Shown here: positions 51,255 through 62,234 of the stretch, one piece after another
Layout of the letters: each line of letters starts with the position of its first letter
How positions within the stretch are numbered: position 1 is the first letter of the stretch
Assembly: GCF_005049285.1 (NCBI RefSeq)
Contig: NZ_SOSC01000003.1
Span: forward strand, 355,214-419,213
DNA: 64,000 nucleotides
Direction: 5' to 3'
Source of the DNA: Halorientalis salina
GTDB lineage: Archaea > Halobacteriota > Halobacteria > Halobacteriales > Haloarculaceae
The notes under the pieces: model-generated
The model's input: only the letters and a program-made list of their open reading frames with translations
Databases searched by the model: none
What the model was told of the DNA's origin: nothing
Translations under genes and position numbers: made by a program

Positions 51255-52544
51255 CTATGCCGGGCGAGGGGTCGGGAGCGCGCGGTGGCGGCGCGGCACG
51301 ACGAGGAAGTTACCGCGGTGTTCGGTGAAGATGTACTCCAGGATGCCGTTGTTGACGCGCTGGCGGATCGCGGGATTGTCCGTGAGGTCCTGGCCGTTCA
51401 TCGCCTCCCGGACCTCCTCGAAGGCAGTGATCCCGCGCTGGAGCGACGGGAAATGGAGGCTCGCGATGTCGTCGTCGGTCGACTCGAAGTGTCGCCGCAG
51501 CAGGCGGACGTTGCCCGCCTCGTCGCGGTTGGCGCGGGCGGCCTTCTGGGCGTGGCCCACGCGGCCGTACTCGCTGGCGTGCTCGCGGATGGCGTCGACG
51601 AACTCGTCGATGCCGCTGTCGGCACCGAGGTTCGCGCCGACGCCGGAGACGAGCCCGTTCTCGGCGTGGGCGGGGCTGAACATCTCCATGACCCGCTCGT
51701 CGTAGTCCTGTTCGACGTACCAGTCGTCCAGGCGCTGGCGGATGTTCGCGACGTGTTTGGTCGTCCCGCCCGCGAAGGGCCCCGAGTCGATGGTGACGTA
51801 GTCCTCGGTCGCCTGGTTGCCGGCGAAGCCGGCTTTGAATCCCATGAACAGCGGCGACTCTTCTGGGACGGGGTTCGAGTCCGGGACGCCGTTGAGGCCG
51901 TGCTGGCGCTCGGCCGGCATCCCCGCACCGACGAATCCCGTCCGCCGGTCGTCGACGGTCATCGCCGCCGTGAGTTTCGTCTCGACCGTGATCCCGTTGG
52001 CTTCGCTGCGCTCGCCGGTGAGCGCTTCCTCCGCCTCCAGCAGGGCGTCCGCGCGGTCGCTGGCGAGGTGCAACAGGGCGTCCTGGGTGTCGAGCGTCGG
52101 CTCCTCGAACGGGGAGAGCCGTCGGGGCTGTGGCAGATCGATGTCCTCGGGGAGGTCGGCGTCGAACCGCTCGAAGTACGACGGCGAGTACGCGATGGAG
52201 TAGACGAGCCCCTCGTTCGAGCGCTCGTAGGCGCGGTCGAGCGTCCGCAGGGCGGTCTCGACAGTCTCTCGGTCCCCGGTCGTGGGCGGCCCGCTCCGGT
52301 CGAGGGTCAGATACAGCAGGGTCTGGTGGCGCGGGAGTGCGGTGTTGCCGCGGTCGTCCGTGCGCACGCGGTCGTTCCAGGCGTACTGGCGATCGGGGAG
52401 CGTCGAGGGGTCCTCGACGCCCGAGGGAACGGGGTTCTTCGCCCGGGGTGCGCGCCCGAGACAGGCCGACAGCGCGCTGGCCCCGCCGGCTGCCACGGCG
52501 GCCTTGCAGAACTCGCGTCGCGGGAGGTCTTCGGGGAGGTCCAT
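51255..52544 (-). CDS. Tat-exported lipoprotein resembling DyP-type peroxidases
   Basis: The product has 429 residues. The Tat signal PRREFCKAAVAAGGASALSA ends in a lipobox Cys. The mature part has DyP-like segments: RHQTLLYLTLDR near the start, GPFAGGTTKHVANIRQRL, and NVRLLRRHFESTDDDIASLH followed by FPSLQRGITAFE near the end. The canonical GxxDG motif is not obvious, so heme binding must be tested. The start overlaps the preceding P19-like gene (ATGA). The pairing recalls EfeB with its iron-binding partner, suggesting iron or heme handling outside the cell. Confidence 0.78.
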   Translation of the reverse strand: MDLPEDLPRREFCKAAVAAGGASALSACLGRAPRAKNPVPSGVEDPSTLPDRQYAWNDRVRTDDRGNTALPRHQTLLYLTLDRSGPPTTGDRETVETALRTLDRAYERSNEGLVYSIAYSPSYFERFDADLPEDIDLPQPRRLSPFEEPTLDTQDALLHLASDRADALLEAEEALTGERSEANGITVETKLTAAMTVDDRRTGFVGAGMPAERQHGLNGVPDSNPVPEESPLFMGFKAGFAGNQATEDYVTIDSGPFAGGTTKHVANIRQRLDDWYVEQDYDERVMEMFSPAHAENGLVSGVGANLGADSGIDEFVDAIREHASEYGRVGHAQKAARANRDEAGNVRLLRRHFESTDDDIASLHFPSLQRGITAFEEVREAMNGQDLTDNPAIRQRVNNGILEYIFTEHRGNFLVVPRRHRALPTPRPA

Positions 52545-53614
52545 CAGAGCGTCACCTCCGCGTCCGGCATATCGAGGAAGGCCGTCTCGTAGCCCTCGTG
52601 GCGGGCGACCTGCGGGGGCGTCTCGACCTGCAGCGAGAGGGTGTCGCCCGACTCGACCGAGTCGACGACGGCCCCGTAGTGGTAGTTCAGATCGGGGTCC
52701 AGCGTCCGGGTGAGGGTGTCGGCGAACACCTCGCTGTCGCCGCGGGTGAGCGTTCCCGCGAGCGACATCGCCGGGACGATCATCCGGTTGTGGGGCGTGC
52801 GGGCCGAGACGGCGAGGTACTGACCCGAGGCCTCGATACCGGCCGGCGGCGACTCCAGCACGGAGACCACCAGGTTTGCGTCGCCCGTGGTGGCGGTGCC
52901 TCGAACCTCACCGGGGAGATCAGTTTGTGCCGGGGCCGTGGAGTTCGGGAGCATCTCCATGTCCATCGGCTCCAGCGCGCCCGTTTCGCCGGCGTTGTCC
53001 AGTTCCTCGTAGCTGATCTCGTTTTTCGTCGCCTCGCTGTAGTCGAACTCGATGGTCGCACTGCCAGGTTCGGCGAAGCGACCGTCGAAGTCGCCGGTCG
53101 TCCGGACGCCGTCGCCGGGGACCGCGCCGACGTTGATCTCGACGGCGTAGGAGCCGTCCCCGTCGCCCTCGAAGTTCGCGCCGTAGTGAAACCCCATCGG
53201 CTGGGAGAGCATCGGGTAGATGACCTCCTCGGAGACTAACTCGCCGTCCTTGCGCAACACGACGTCCAGCCCGGTCTCGGGGAGGACGAGCCCGGTTTCG
53301 GGGTCCCAGACCGTCGCCATCAGGTGCATCGCGTCCCCGCTCTGAATCTCCGTGATGTTCGCCTCGGACCCGGTGACGGTCCAGAACCGGTGTGGGTAGC
53401 TGTACATCGCCGCGACCTCGTACTCGCCGGCCGACGCGGAGCCGACCATCTCCATCCCCTCGACGTGGGTCGGGTAGTAGACCGCGTCCGGCCGGTCCTC
53501 GACGAGCGGCGGCGAACGCACCGACCGCTGTTCGGTTTCGAGCAGGCCACAGCCAGCCAGTCCGGCCGTCCCGACCAGTCCAGCACCGGCTCGAAGGACG
53601 TTCCGCCTCTTCAT
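52544..53614 (-). CDS. Tat lipoprotein resembling P19/Tp34 iron-binding proteins, copy B
   Basis: The product has 356 residues. The Tat lipobox signal is KRRNVLRAGAGLVGTAGLAG before Cys. Conserved residues that could bind metal are HVEGMEMVG, PHRFWTV, HLMATVWD and the block YPMLSQPMGFHYGANF, whose Met/His pairs recur in the sister gene at 55.6 kb. P19-type proteins bind Fe/Cu at the cell surface. The end (ARHEGYETAFLDMPDAEVTL) is nearly identical between copies, pointing to duplication or conversion. Translationally coupled to the DyP-like gene. Confidence 0.82.
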   Translation of the reverse strand: MKRRNVLRAGAGLVGTAGLAGCGLLETEQRSVRSPPLVEDRPDAVYYPTHVEGMEMVGSASAGEYEVAAMYSYPHRFWTVTGSEANITEIQSGDAMHLMATVWDPETGLVLPETGLDVVLRKDGELVSEEVIYPMLSQPMGFHYGANFEGDGDGSYAVEINVGAVPGDGVRTTGDFDGRFAEPGSATIEFDYSEATKNEISYEELDNAGETGALEPMDMEMLPNSTAPAQTDLPGEVRGTATTGDANLVVSVLESPPAGIEASGQYLAVSARTPHNRMIVPAMSLAGTLTRGDSEVFADTLTRTLDPDLNYHYGAVVDSVESGDTLSLQVETPPQVARHEGYETAFLDMPDAEVTL

Positions 53615-53709
53615 TGAGACGGACTAGACGCCCCACGGAAAAGCCCGTTCTGGTACGACTCTCGAACCGTCCCGCGGTTCTGTGGTGTGTTGGCGTCCCT
53701 CAGAGACAC

Positions 53710-54222
53710 TCACTCCTCGAGGAGGGAATCGACCAGTCGGGCGAACCGGTCGACGAGGCGATCGGGGACGGAGGCGTCGACCTCGCCGAGCAGTCGCGCG
53801 GTCGCGTCGGGACGGGTCGCCGCGAGCGTCACGCGGTCCCCCTCGTCGCGGCGTTTCTCGACGAGGTCACGCTCGACCAGGTTGTCGAGGTGCCACTCCA
53901 GCGTGCTCCGGGCGATTCCGAGGTCGTCGGCGACGGTCGCCGGGCGGTCGGGGCCGTTGGCGAGCAGCCATAGCACGACCTCGCGGGCGGTCTCGCGCCG
54001 AAGCAGCGCGAGCGCGCCGCGTTCCCAGTCGTCGAAGGCGTCGGGGTAGTAGTGGGTCCGGCCGTACAGTTCCTCGGCGAGCACGGCGTCGGCGGTGCGC
54101 AGTCGGCGGAGGTGGTACTGGACCTGCCCCCGGCCGAGGTCGAGGTCGCGAACGAGCGCGCTGAAGTGGATGCCGGGGTCCCGCTCGACGCGGTCGGCGA
54201 TACGCTGTCGGGTCTCACTCAT
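53710..54222 (-). CDS. Double winged-helix transcription regulator
   Basis: The product has 170 residues with two helix-turn-helix units: residues 5-60 (IHFSALVRDLDLGRGQVQYH) and 80-130 (RPATVADDLGIARSTLEWHL, VERDLVEKRR). This is the haloarchaeal MarR/ArsR-type pair organisation. The start overlaps the upstream membrane gene by 8 bases. It sits between the two halves of the putative iron cluster and may control it; no operator was found. Confidence 0.86.
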   Translation of the reverse strand: MSETRQRIADRVERDPGIHFSALVRDLDLGRGQVQYHLRRLRTADAVLAEELYGRTHYYPDAFDDWERGALALLRRETAREVVLWLLANGPDRPATVADDLGIARSTLEWHLDNLVERDLVEKRRDEGDRVTLAATRPDATARLLGEVDASVPDRLVDRFARLVDSLLEE

Positions 54223-54568
54223 AGGTTTCCTCCGGCGGGGAGCCGCGAGCGGTCCGGGCGGTGTAGACCGCTGCGACCACCAGCGCCGCCATGGCCACGT
54301 CCAGTCCGTGTTCCAGCAGGTGGTGGGTCTCGTCGGCGATGACGGCGTTCATCGTGAGGACGGCGACGGCGGTCCGCGCCAGTAGCGTCGCGAGCGCGAG
54401 CGTCACGAGCAGGTACGACCACGATCGGCGGCGCGCGAGCGCGGCCAGCGCCAGGCCGATGAGGACGCTCGACCCGAGGCCGGCGAGCGCGAGCACGACC
54501 GGGAGCGCGACGGCGGTCGCCCCGGGAGGCACCGCGTGCAGCGACGGAGCGGCGGGGAGCATCGACAT
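54215..54568 (-). CDS. Membrane protein with three helices, coupled to the regulator
   Basis: The product has 117 residues with spans at about residues 18-42, 50-72 and 83-105. It has a His-rich loop (DETHHLLEHG) between helices 2 and 3, possibly facing out and metal-binding. It overlaps the regulator gene. Similar small membrane proteins accompany winged-helix genes in haloarchaea. Function unknown. Confidence 0.75.
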   Translation of the reverse strand: MSMLPAAPSLHAVPPGATAVALPVVLALAGLGSSVLIGLALAALARRRSWSYLLVTLALATLLARTAVAVLTMNAVIADETHHLLEHGLDVAMAALVVAAVYTARTARGSPPEETYE

Positions 54569-54602
54569 GTTCGAACGCGGCGGTCCGGACGTTTGTGCGT
54601 TT

Positions 54603-55568
54603 CTACGTGCAGCGGGCGGCCGCCAGGGACAGTGCGACCACCGCGACCACGACCGCCACGACGCCGAACCCGGACCCGTCGGAACTCGTCGTCGGCGTCG
54701 GTTCCGTGACGGTATCGGCGGGTGTTTCCCCGGTCCCGTTCGTACCGGCGTCGGTCGTTGGACCGGTGCCGTCCGCGTTCCCGCCGGCCGGCGTGTTCAC
54801 TTCGACGGTCGACGGTCCCGACGTGGGACCGACCGCGCCGACGGGAATGGCCACCGGTTCGCCCGCGACGCGCACGACCGGGTCGTCGTCGTCGAACTCG
54901 CCGTCGCCGTCGTCGGTATGGACCGCGACCGACAGCGCGGGCCACGACGACCGGTTCCCACTGAGATCGACTGGAACGCGCACGCCCGTGTGCGTGCCCG
55001 CGTCCAGCGCCTGCGACCCGCGCGGCCGCCCCAAGGAGCCGTTCTCCCGCTCGTGGACCACGACGTGGCCCCGATCCGGGAGCGCGACGCGTTCGACCAG
55101 CAGTTCCCCGTCCGTCTCGGTTACGCCGCTGCCGGTGACCACGTGGGCCGTCCCCGAGCGCTTGCCGAGCGCGACGCGTTCGCCGGCCGGTTGGTCGAAC
55201 CACAGCAGCAGATCGTCGTCGTCGGGGTCGAACTCGCCGTCCCCGTCGTCGGCGTGTAGCACCGTCCAGACCGTGGCGTTCCCGTCGATGGCGTCCCATT
55301 CCGACTGGTCGATCCGGACGGTTGCGCCCGTGTGAAGCCCCCTCTCGAGCGCTCGGTGGCCGAGCACGCGACCGGGCGTCCCGTTGTCGTCGGCGCGGAC
55401 GACGAGGTAGCCCGGTTCTGTCAGGAACGCCTGTTCGACGACGACGGTGCCGTTGGCCGACGTCTGCGGGTGTGCCGTCGCGTGGTTCCCGTGGGCGACG
55501 GCGAGTCCGGCGACCGTCGCGACCGCGAGCGCGAGCAGACAGCCGACGGCGAGCAGGCGGCGCGTCAT
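54603..55568 (-). CDS. Secreted protein with two DUF7282-like domains
   Basis: The product has 321 residues. A signal peptide (LAVGCLLALAVATVAGLAVA) is followed by two repeats with FLTEPGYLVVRADDNG / ALPDRGHVVVHERENG and VLHADDGDGEFDPDDDD / VHTDDGDGEFDDDDP. The repeats match the domain in the secreted protein at 33.6-35.6 kb. A Thr-rich stalk leads to a C-terminal hydrophobic tail after SGFG, which could be a surface-anchoring signal. The Asp-rich loops may bind Ca2+ (inference). Its start overlaps the end of P19-like copy A. Confidence 0.83.
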   Translation of the reverse strand: MTRRLLAVGCLLALAVATVAGLAVAHGNHATAHPQTSANGTVVVEQAFLTEPGYLVVRADDNGTPGRVLGHRALERGLHTGATVRIDQSEWDAIDGNATVWTVLHADDGDGEFDPDDDDLLLWFDQPAGERVALGKRSGTAHVVTGSGVTETDGELLVERVALPDRGHVVVHERENGSLGRPRGSQALDAGTHTGVRVPVDLSGNRSSWPALSVAVHTDDGDGEFDDDDPVVRVAGEPVAIPVGAVGPTSGPSTVEVNTPAGGNADGTGPTTDAGTNGTGETPADTVTEPTPTTSSDGSGFGVVAVVVAVVALSLAAARCT

Positions 55569-56653
55569 AGCTGGAGTTCCATGTCGGGCATTTCGAGAAA
55601 GGCGCGCTCGTAGCCCTCGTGGCGGGCGACCTGCGGGGGCGTCTCCACCCGCACCCGGAGACGGTCGCCGGACTCGGTCGCCGGCAGCGTCGTTCCGTGG
55701 TGATACCCCAGGTTCGGGTCCAGCGTCCGGGTGAGCGCCTCGTCAGCCACCGTGCTGTCCCCGCGAGTGAGACTGGCGGACAACCCCATGCCGGGGATGT
55801 CGAGCCGGTTGTACGGCGTCCGGGGCGAGACGGCGAGGTAGGGGCCAGTGCCGTTGACACCCGTCGGTGGGTCGTCGAGCAGCGTCTCGACGAACCGCGC
55901 GTCACCGCTCCGTGCCGTCCCGACCGACTCGCCCGGCAGTGCCGACGCCTCGGGCGCGCGACCGACGGGCACGCCCATCTCCATCGGGGCCAGCGCGCCG
56001 GGGGAGCCACCCTGGTCGACATCGCGGGAACTGACCGACGCTCTGGTCGCCGGGGAGTATTCGAGGTCGATCGTGCCCGTGGCCGGGTCGGCGAACCGGC
56101 CGCCGAACGCGCCGGTGGTCCGGACCCCGTTTTCGGGGAGCGCGCCGACGCTCACGTCGACGGTGTAGGTGTCGTCCCCGGGCAGCGGGAAGTTGCCGCC
56201 GTAGTGAAACCCCATTCGCTGGGAGAGCATCGGGTAGATGACCTCCTCGGAGATCAGGCGGCCCGCGCGGTTCACTTCGACCGACAGGCCGGTTCCGGGA
56301 AGGACCGTCCGCGTCTCGCGGTCCCAGACGACGGCCATCAGGTGGACGGCATCGTCGTCGTCGATCGGAACGACGCTTCGCTCCTCGCCCGTCACCGTCC
56401 AGAACCGGTGGGGGACCGTGAACAACAGCGCCACCTCGTACTCGCCGGCCCGAGTCCGGCCGGCCATCGCCATCTCCTCGAGGAACGTCTGGACGTAGAC
56501 GCCCCCGTCGTCTGTGCTCCCGGCAGTGGATGTCGTCGTGGTCGTCGTCCCGCCGGAATCAGTGGTCGCCGACCCAGTATCCGGGCTGGAACAGCCAGCG
56601 AAGAGGGCGACCGACAGGCCGACGCCGCGGCGGAGGTATCGCCGTCTGTCCAT
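55565..56653 (-). CDS. Tat lipoprotein resembling P19/Tp34 iron-binding proteins, copy A
   Basis: The product has 362 residues. The signal contains DRRRYLRRGVGLSVALFAG before the lipobox Cys, then a Thr-rich linker and the same domain as copy B. Shared blocks are EEMAMAGRTRAGEYEVALLF, PHRFWTVTG, HLMAVVWDRET, YPMLSQRMGFHYGGNF and RHEGYERAFLEMPDMEL. A surface metal-binding role in iron supply is inferred from the DyP-like neighbour and family resemblance. First gene of a short minus-strand run. Confidence 0.83.
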   Translation of the reverse strand: MDRRRYLRRGVGLSVALFAGCSSPDTGSATTDSGGTTTTTTSTAGSTDDGGVYVQTFLEEMAMAGRTRAGEYEVALLFTVPHRFWTVTGEERSVVPIDDDDAVHLMAVVWDRETRTVLPGTGLSVEVNRAGRLISEEVIYPMLSQRMGFHYGGNFPLPGDDTYTVDVSVGALPENGVRTTGAFGGRFADPATGTIDLEYSPATRASVSSRDVDQGGSPGALAPMEMGVPVGRAPEASALPGESVGTARSGDARFVETLLDDPPTGVNGTGPYLAVSPRTPYNRLDIPGMGLSASLTRGDSTVADEALTRTLDPNLGYHHGTTLPATESGDRLRVRVETPPQVARHEGYERAFLEMPDMELQL

Positions 56654-56759
56654 TCGTCCGCACTTCGACCGGCACCGAATTAGGGTTTGTGCAGCCAGAC
56701 CGGCGTGCCTCTCGACACGGAAACGTTTAAGATAGTCCATGGCATTGGTTACCATACTC

Positions 56760-56966
56760 ATGGCACTCAGTGAGGCGCAGCATTCGGGACGCACGGTCCG
56801 ACGCGCAGACGAGATCCGGGAAACCGACACGGTCAGACACGTCGACGAACTCTCCGAGGCGGAGCTCTCGGCTTTTCTCGCGGGCATCGACGGGGGCGTC
56901 TCCAGTCCCGCACCGCTCGAATCGGGCGAAGTCATCGTCTTCACCGATTACTTCCGCGTCCAGTAG
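56760..56966 (+). CDS. Small acidic hypothetical protein
   Basis: The product has 68 residues from ATGGCACTC, ending VIFTDYFRVQ-type (GEVIVFTDYFRVQ). A TATA-like GTTTAAG is 29-35 bases upstream. Composition is haloarchaeal. There is no known motif. An in-frame ATG 7 codons earlier lies too close to the TATA box. Confidence 0.65.
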   Translation: MALSEAQHSGRTVRRADEIRETDTVRHVDELSEAELSAFLAGIDGGVSSPAPLESGEVIVFTDYFRVQ

Positions 56967-57050
56967 CGACGAGACGGTTTTCCGGCCGCTCGATACCGTG
57001 AGCAGTGGGTACGGGAACCGGATCGAAGGGGGAAAGGAATCGAGTACCGC

Positions 57051-57596
57051 TCAGACCAGCGTGTCCGGGCGGTCCGAGAGGTAGTCGAAGACGGCACCGA
57101 GCGTGAAGCCGTAGGCGAAGTGGGAAAGCAGGGTAAGCACGGCGTACAGCGCGAGGACGGCGAACCCGCCGCCGATGCCGTCGGCGAAGGCCAGCACGAA
57201 GCCAGTCCAGAGAACGAAGCCGTAGGGGAGGCCCTTCTGGGCGAAGTTCTTCCCGGGGAGGTACGGCGAGGTCGCGGCGAACAACAGCGGCCAGGTGAGC
57301 ATCCCCCCGGCCAGGAAGATCAGATACCCCACGGCCAGGGCGTTCCCCGGGAAGATGACGCTCAGTCCCGTCAGTTCCGACAGCGTCGCGAACGTCGCCA
57401 TGTCGAAGGCGTTCAGCGTCGACGCGACGAACAACCCGATCGTCATCGCGGCCGTCCCGACCAGACCGCCGACGGCCCCGATCAGCCCGTCGGTGACGAT
57501 CCCCGCGAGGGTGTCGAAGTCCGGGTCCGCCACGTCGGCCCCGACCTCCGCGTCGAACTCCTCGGATCGGTGTACATGTTTGTCATCGTCTGCCAT
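57051..57596 (-). CDS. Four-helix membrane protein
   Basis: The product has 181 residues. A polar N-terminus (45 residues, acidic) precedes helices near residues 37-60, 82-108, 120-142 and 146-168. It resembles a haloarchaeal DUF6789-like family (from memory). It is divergent from the heavy-metal chaperone gene and may share regulation with it; the 120-base spacer is AT-richer with no clear operator. Function unknown. Confidence 0.78.
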   Translation of the reverse strand: MADDDKHVHRSEEFDAEVGADVADPDFDTLAGIVTDGLIGAVGGLVGTAAMTIGLFVASTLNAFDMATFATLSELTGLSVIFPGNALAVGYLIFLAGGMLTWPLLFAATSPYLPGKNFAQKGLPYGFVLWTGFVLAFADGIGGGFAVLALYAVLTLLSHFAYGFTLGAVFDYLSDRPDTLV

Positions 57597-57716
57597 GGTA
57601 ATGACTATCGTGTTGCTGAGGCAAAAGTGTTCCGAGCATGTTGTTCATCTGTCTGTTATGAGGGTGGTACGGAGTTCGGCGAAAGGAACAAAGCAACGAC
57701 CGGCGTAGCCGTGACC

Positions 57717-57914
57717 ATGACGACGACGATCGAAGTCGAGGGAATGAGTTGTGAAGGCTGCGAACAGTCCGTCGAGGACGCGCTCGACGGCGTCCCCGGC
57801 GTCACCGATGCGACGGCCGACCGCGAGAGCGAGTCCGCGACGGTCGAGGGCGACGCCGACCCGGACCAACTCGTCGCAGCTGTCGAGGACGCCGGCTACG
57901 ACGCGAGCGTGTAG
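57717..57914 (+). CDS. Heavy-metal-associated (HMA) copper chaperone
   Basis: The product has 65 residues with one HMA domain. The metal motif is GMSCEGCEQSVEDAL. It probably delivers Cu(I) to a P-type ATPase; no ATPase gene is nearby. It begins at ATGACGACGACG; the much longer open frame upstream is antisense to the membrane gene and not coding. Confidence 0.93.
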   Translation: MTTTIEVEGMSCEGCEQSVEDALDGVPGVTDATADRESESATVEGDADPDQLVAAVEDAGYDASV

Positions 57915-57959
57915 CCGGGAACCCCATCGCGAGTGGGAACTGCCCCCGTGTTTCAGGGT

Positions 57960-57967
57960 CTATTTTT
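57960..57967 (+). promoter_or_regulatory. TATA box of the malic enzyme gene
   Basis: CTATTTTT is centred about 28 bases before the ATG, giving a leaderless mRNA. Confidence 0.5.
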
Positions 57968-57991
57968 CACCCCGCCCCTCCACCAGTCGGT

Positions 57992-60241
<2,250 letters not shown>

Positions 60242-60349
60242 CCACTAGAAGCAAGCGAATCGGTTGGGGAGGTGGGTGGCTGTGGCCGTGGGTGTCACGG
60301 AGAAAAGCGGTGCGGAGGAACACGAGCGAGAGTACGGCGACGAGGGTCG

Positions 60350-60540
60350 CGAGGTGCGAACGAAGTGATGCACCTCGAAAGCCGAGCGGCGTAGCCGCGA
60401 GGCCTGGCGGGACGAGTCGCCGCTTTTTCGCCCACGTTTTTCGAGTCGAGCGGGACCGAAGGTCCCGCTGACCGTGCGAACGGGCCCTCGGCCCGTGAGC
60501 AGAGAGTGGTTCGAGCGTGGCGAAGCCACGACTCGAACCC
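60350..60540. repeat. Cluster of five GC-rich hairpins
   Basis: Successive inverted repeats lie at 60350-60377 (CGAGGTGC/GCACCTCG), 60386-60398 (GCGGC-GTA-GCCGC), 60449-60469 (AGCGGGACC-GAA-GGTCCCGCT), 60480-60496 (ACGGGCC-CTC-GGCCCGT) and 60508-60539 (GGTTCGAG CGTGGC-GAA-GCCACG A CTCGAACC). The spacer is 363 bases between two plus-strand genes and has no gene. Four of five have three-base loops. It could be a terminator cluster, a structured RNA or a palindromic mobile repeat. Confidence 0.75.
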
Positions 60541-60604
60541 GACGAAGAAAAAGGTGGGTTGGCAAGATATATTTCCCGAGCCATAGTTGCGAACTATTGA
60601 GGCA

Positions 60605-61825
60605 ATGCGCCCGGACACCGAGACGCCGACCGCAATCCTGGCGGCGACAGTCGTCGTCGGGTTCCTGGCGGTGGCTTTCATCGCGTTCGTGCCCGCCGGC
60701 GAGAGCGCCGACAACCGGTCGCTGTTCGGCGACCGCGCGACCGAGCGGATCACGACACTCGACGGCGTCAACGCCACGGTCGAGACGGTCATCGAGCATG
60801 GCAACGAGACGAGCCGCACGGTCGAGCGCGTGAGCCTACGGCCAGCCACGAGTGAGTACAGGTCGGCCCACCGGAACGAGTCCGGGCGGCAGTGGGACCT
60901 CCGTGTCTCGAACGGCTCGGTGCTGTGGCTCTACGACAGCGACGAAAACGAGGCCAAGAAAATCGAACGCACGGCGGCACGGGCCGGGAACAGCACCCGA
61001 ACCGATCGGCTCGAGCGACTGGTCCAGCGACTCGCCCGGGACCGAGCGACGGACACCGCGTCGACACCCACTCCCGGCGTCAGGCCCCTCCCAGCCGTCC
61101 CACACGGGGCCAGCGGTGAGTCAGCGATCACGAAAGGGGCTGGCGGCGGTAGCGCCTTCGACGTGACCTACGTCGGGAACGCGACCGTCGACGGGCGCGC
61201 GGCGTATCACGTCCGCATCCAGTCCCGGTCGACCGGCGAGTCGGCGGTCGTCCGGAACTACACCCAGCAACTCTGGCTCGACACCGAGTACTTCTACCCG
61301 GTAAAGCGCCAAACGAGCTGGCGACAGAACGGATCGCGGACAGTGATCACGACCATCCACCGGGACGTAGTATTCAATCCCGGCCTGGATGACGCTCTGT
61401 TCGCGTTCGACCCGCCCGCCAACGCGACCGTCGACGAGGAAGACGACCACACGCAGTGGACGTACGGTTCGATCGCCGCGCTCCAGGCGGCGGCACCGAT
61501 GTCGGTCCCGATTCCGGAGGTCCCCCGGAGCTACGAGCTCGCGGTCGCCACCCGGACGAACGTCCCCGGTCGAGTCCGGAGCGTCGGTCTCAAATACGCC
61601 AACGCAACCGCCCAACTCTCCGTGTCCAAGAGCAACCTGACGTGGTACGACCCCCGAACGGAGAGTGAGCCGGTCACCGTCGGCGACCAGCAGGGCGAGT
61701 TCCGGAACCTCGGCCCCGAACAGACCGTCTCCTGGACTTGTGACGGCTGGGAGTACTCGGTCAGTGGCCGGGGCGTCTCGAAGTCGCTATTGCTCGATGT
61801 CGCCGAGTCCGTGAGCTGTGACTAG
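60605..61825 (+). CDS. LolA-like exported lipoprotein-carrier-fold protein
   Basis: The product has 406 residues. An N-terminal helix (AILAATVVVGFLAVAFIAFV) is followed by the LolA/DUF4367-type pattern: ITTLDGVNATVETVIEHGNE, YRSAHRNESGRQWDLRVSNG, VLWLYDSDENEAKKI, then VDGRAAYHVRIQ and LWLDTEYFYPVKRQT. Haloarchaeal members may bind lipids or act as surface proteins; no specific role is known. A TATA-like GATATATTT lies 31-39 bases upstream. Ends 254 bases before tRNA-Cys. Confidence 0.83.
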   Translation: MRPDTETPTAILAATVVVGFLAVAFIAFVPAGESADNRSLFGDRATERITTLDGVNATVETVIEHGNETSRTVERVSLRPATSEYRSAHRNESGRQWDLRVSNGSVLWLYDSDENEAKKIERTAARAGNSTRTDRLERLVQRLARDRATDTASTPTPGVRPLPAVPHGASGESAITKGAGGGSAFDVTYVGNATVDGRAAYHVRIQSRSTGESAVVRNYTQQLWLDTEYFYPVKRQTSWRQNGSRTVITTIHRDVVFNPGLDDALFAFDPPANATVDEEDDHTQWTYGSIAALQAAAPMSVPIPEVPRSYELAVATRTNVPGRVRSVGLKYANATAQLSVSKSNLTWYDPRTESEPVTVGDQQGEFRNLGPEQTVSWTCDGWEYSVSGRGVSKSLLLDVAESVSCD

Positions 61826-61967
61826 CGATGGAGTCGATCGACGAGACGAGCGTCCGGGTTCGACCGGTTGCGACACAGCCAGAGCACGGCTTCTGTCGCA
61901 GCAAAGCTGCTCCCTGCTTCAGATCCGTTACTGATTCTCGTCGCTCACGAATCGTTCGCGACACAGA

Positions 61968-61991
61968 AGCCAAGGGCCGGATTTGAACCGG
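61968..61991 (-). repeat. Duplicate of the tRNA-Cys 3' end
   Basis: These 24 bases are identical to the discriminator, acceptor and T-arm part of tRNA-Cys (62080-62103), 112 bases apart. Sequence before both copies is also alike (GCTCACGA..CGTT..), so the repeat includes some trailer. It is either a relic of integration at the tRNA or a partial tandem duplication. 61826-62079 has no gene. Confidence 0.75.
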
Positions 61992-62079
61992 AGCCACGTC
62001 GCTCGCAACCGCTCACTCGTGGCAGGGTTCAAATCGCGGCCGATAGCTTTTGCTCACGACGCGTTGTCGTTCCCAAAAG

Positions 62080-62156
62080 AGCCAAGGGCCGGATTTGAAC
62101 CGGCGGGGGTTCCGCTCTGCAGGCGGATGCGTTCGGCCAGACTCTGCCACCTTGGC
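62080..62156 (-). tRNA. tRNA-Cys(GCA)
   Basis: The acceptor stem GCCAAGG/CCTTGGC has discriminator U. Anticodon stem TCCGC/GCGGA encloses loop CTGCAGA, anticodon GCA. The T-arm is CCGG-TTCAAAT-CCGG. No CCA is encoded. In haloarchaea this tRNA normally follows 5S in the rRNA operon; here it is on the same strand as the 5S gene but about 1.7 kb away. Confidence 0.93.
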
Positions 62157-62234
62157 GCAGTTCAGACTTATCGAGAGCGGTGTTTAAGCATAGCGGTCTG
62201 GGAGAAGTGAACCCCGACTACCGCCACTCCAGCG

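Noticed and set aside
62020..62050. Possible third tRNA fragment (GGTTCAAATC on the plus strand)
   Set aside because: Only the T-loop-like ten bases match and the flanks cannot form arms.
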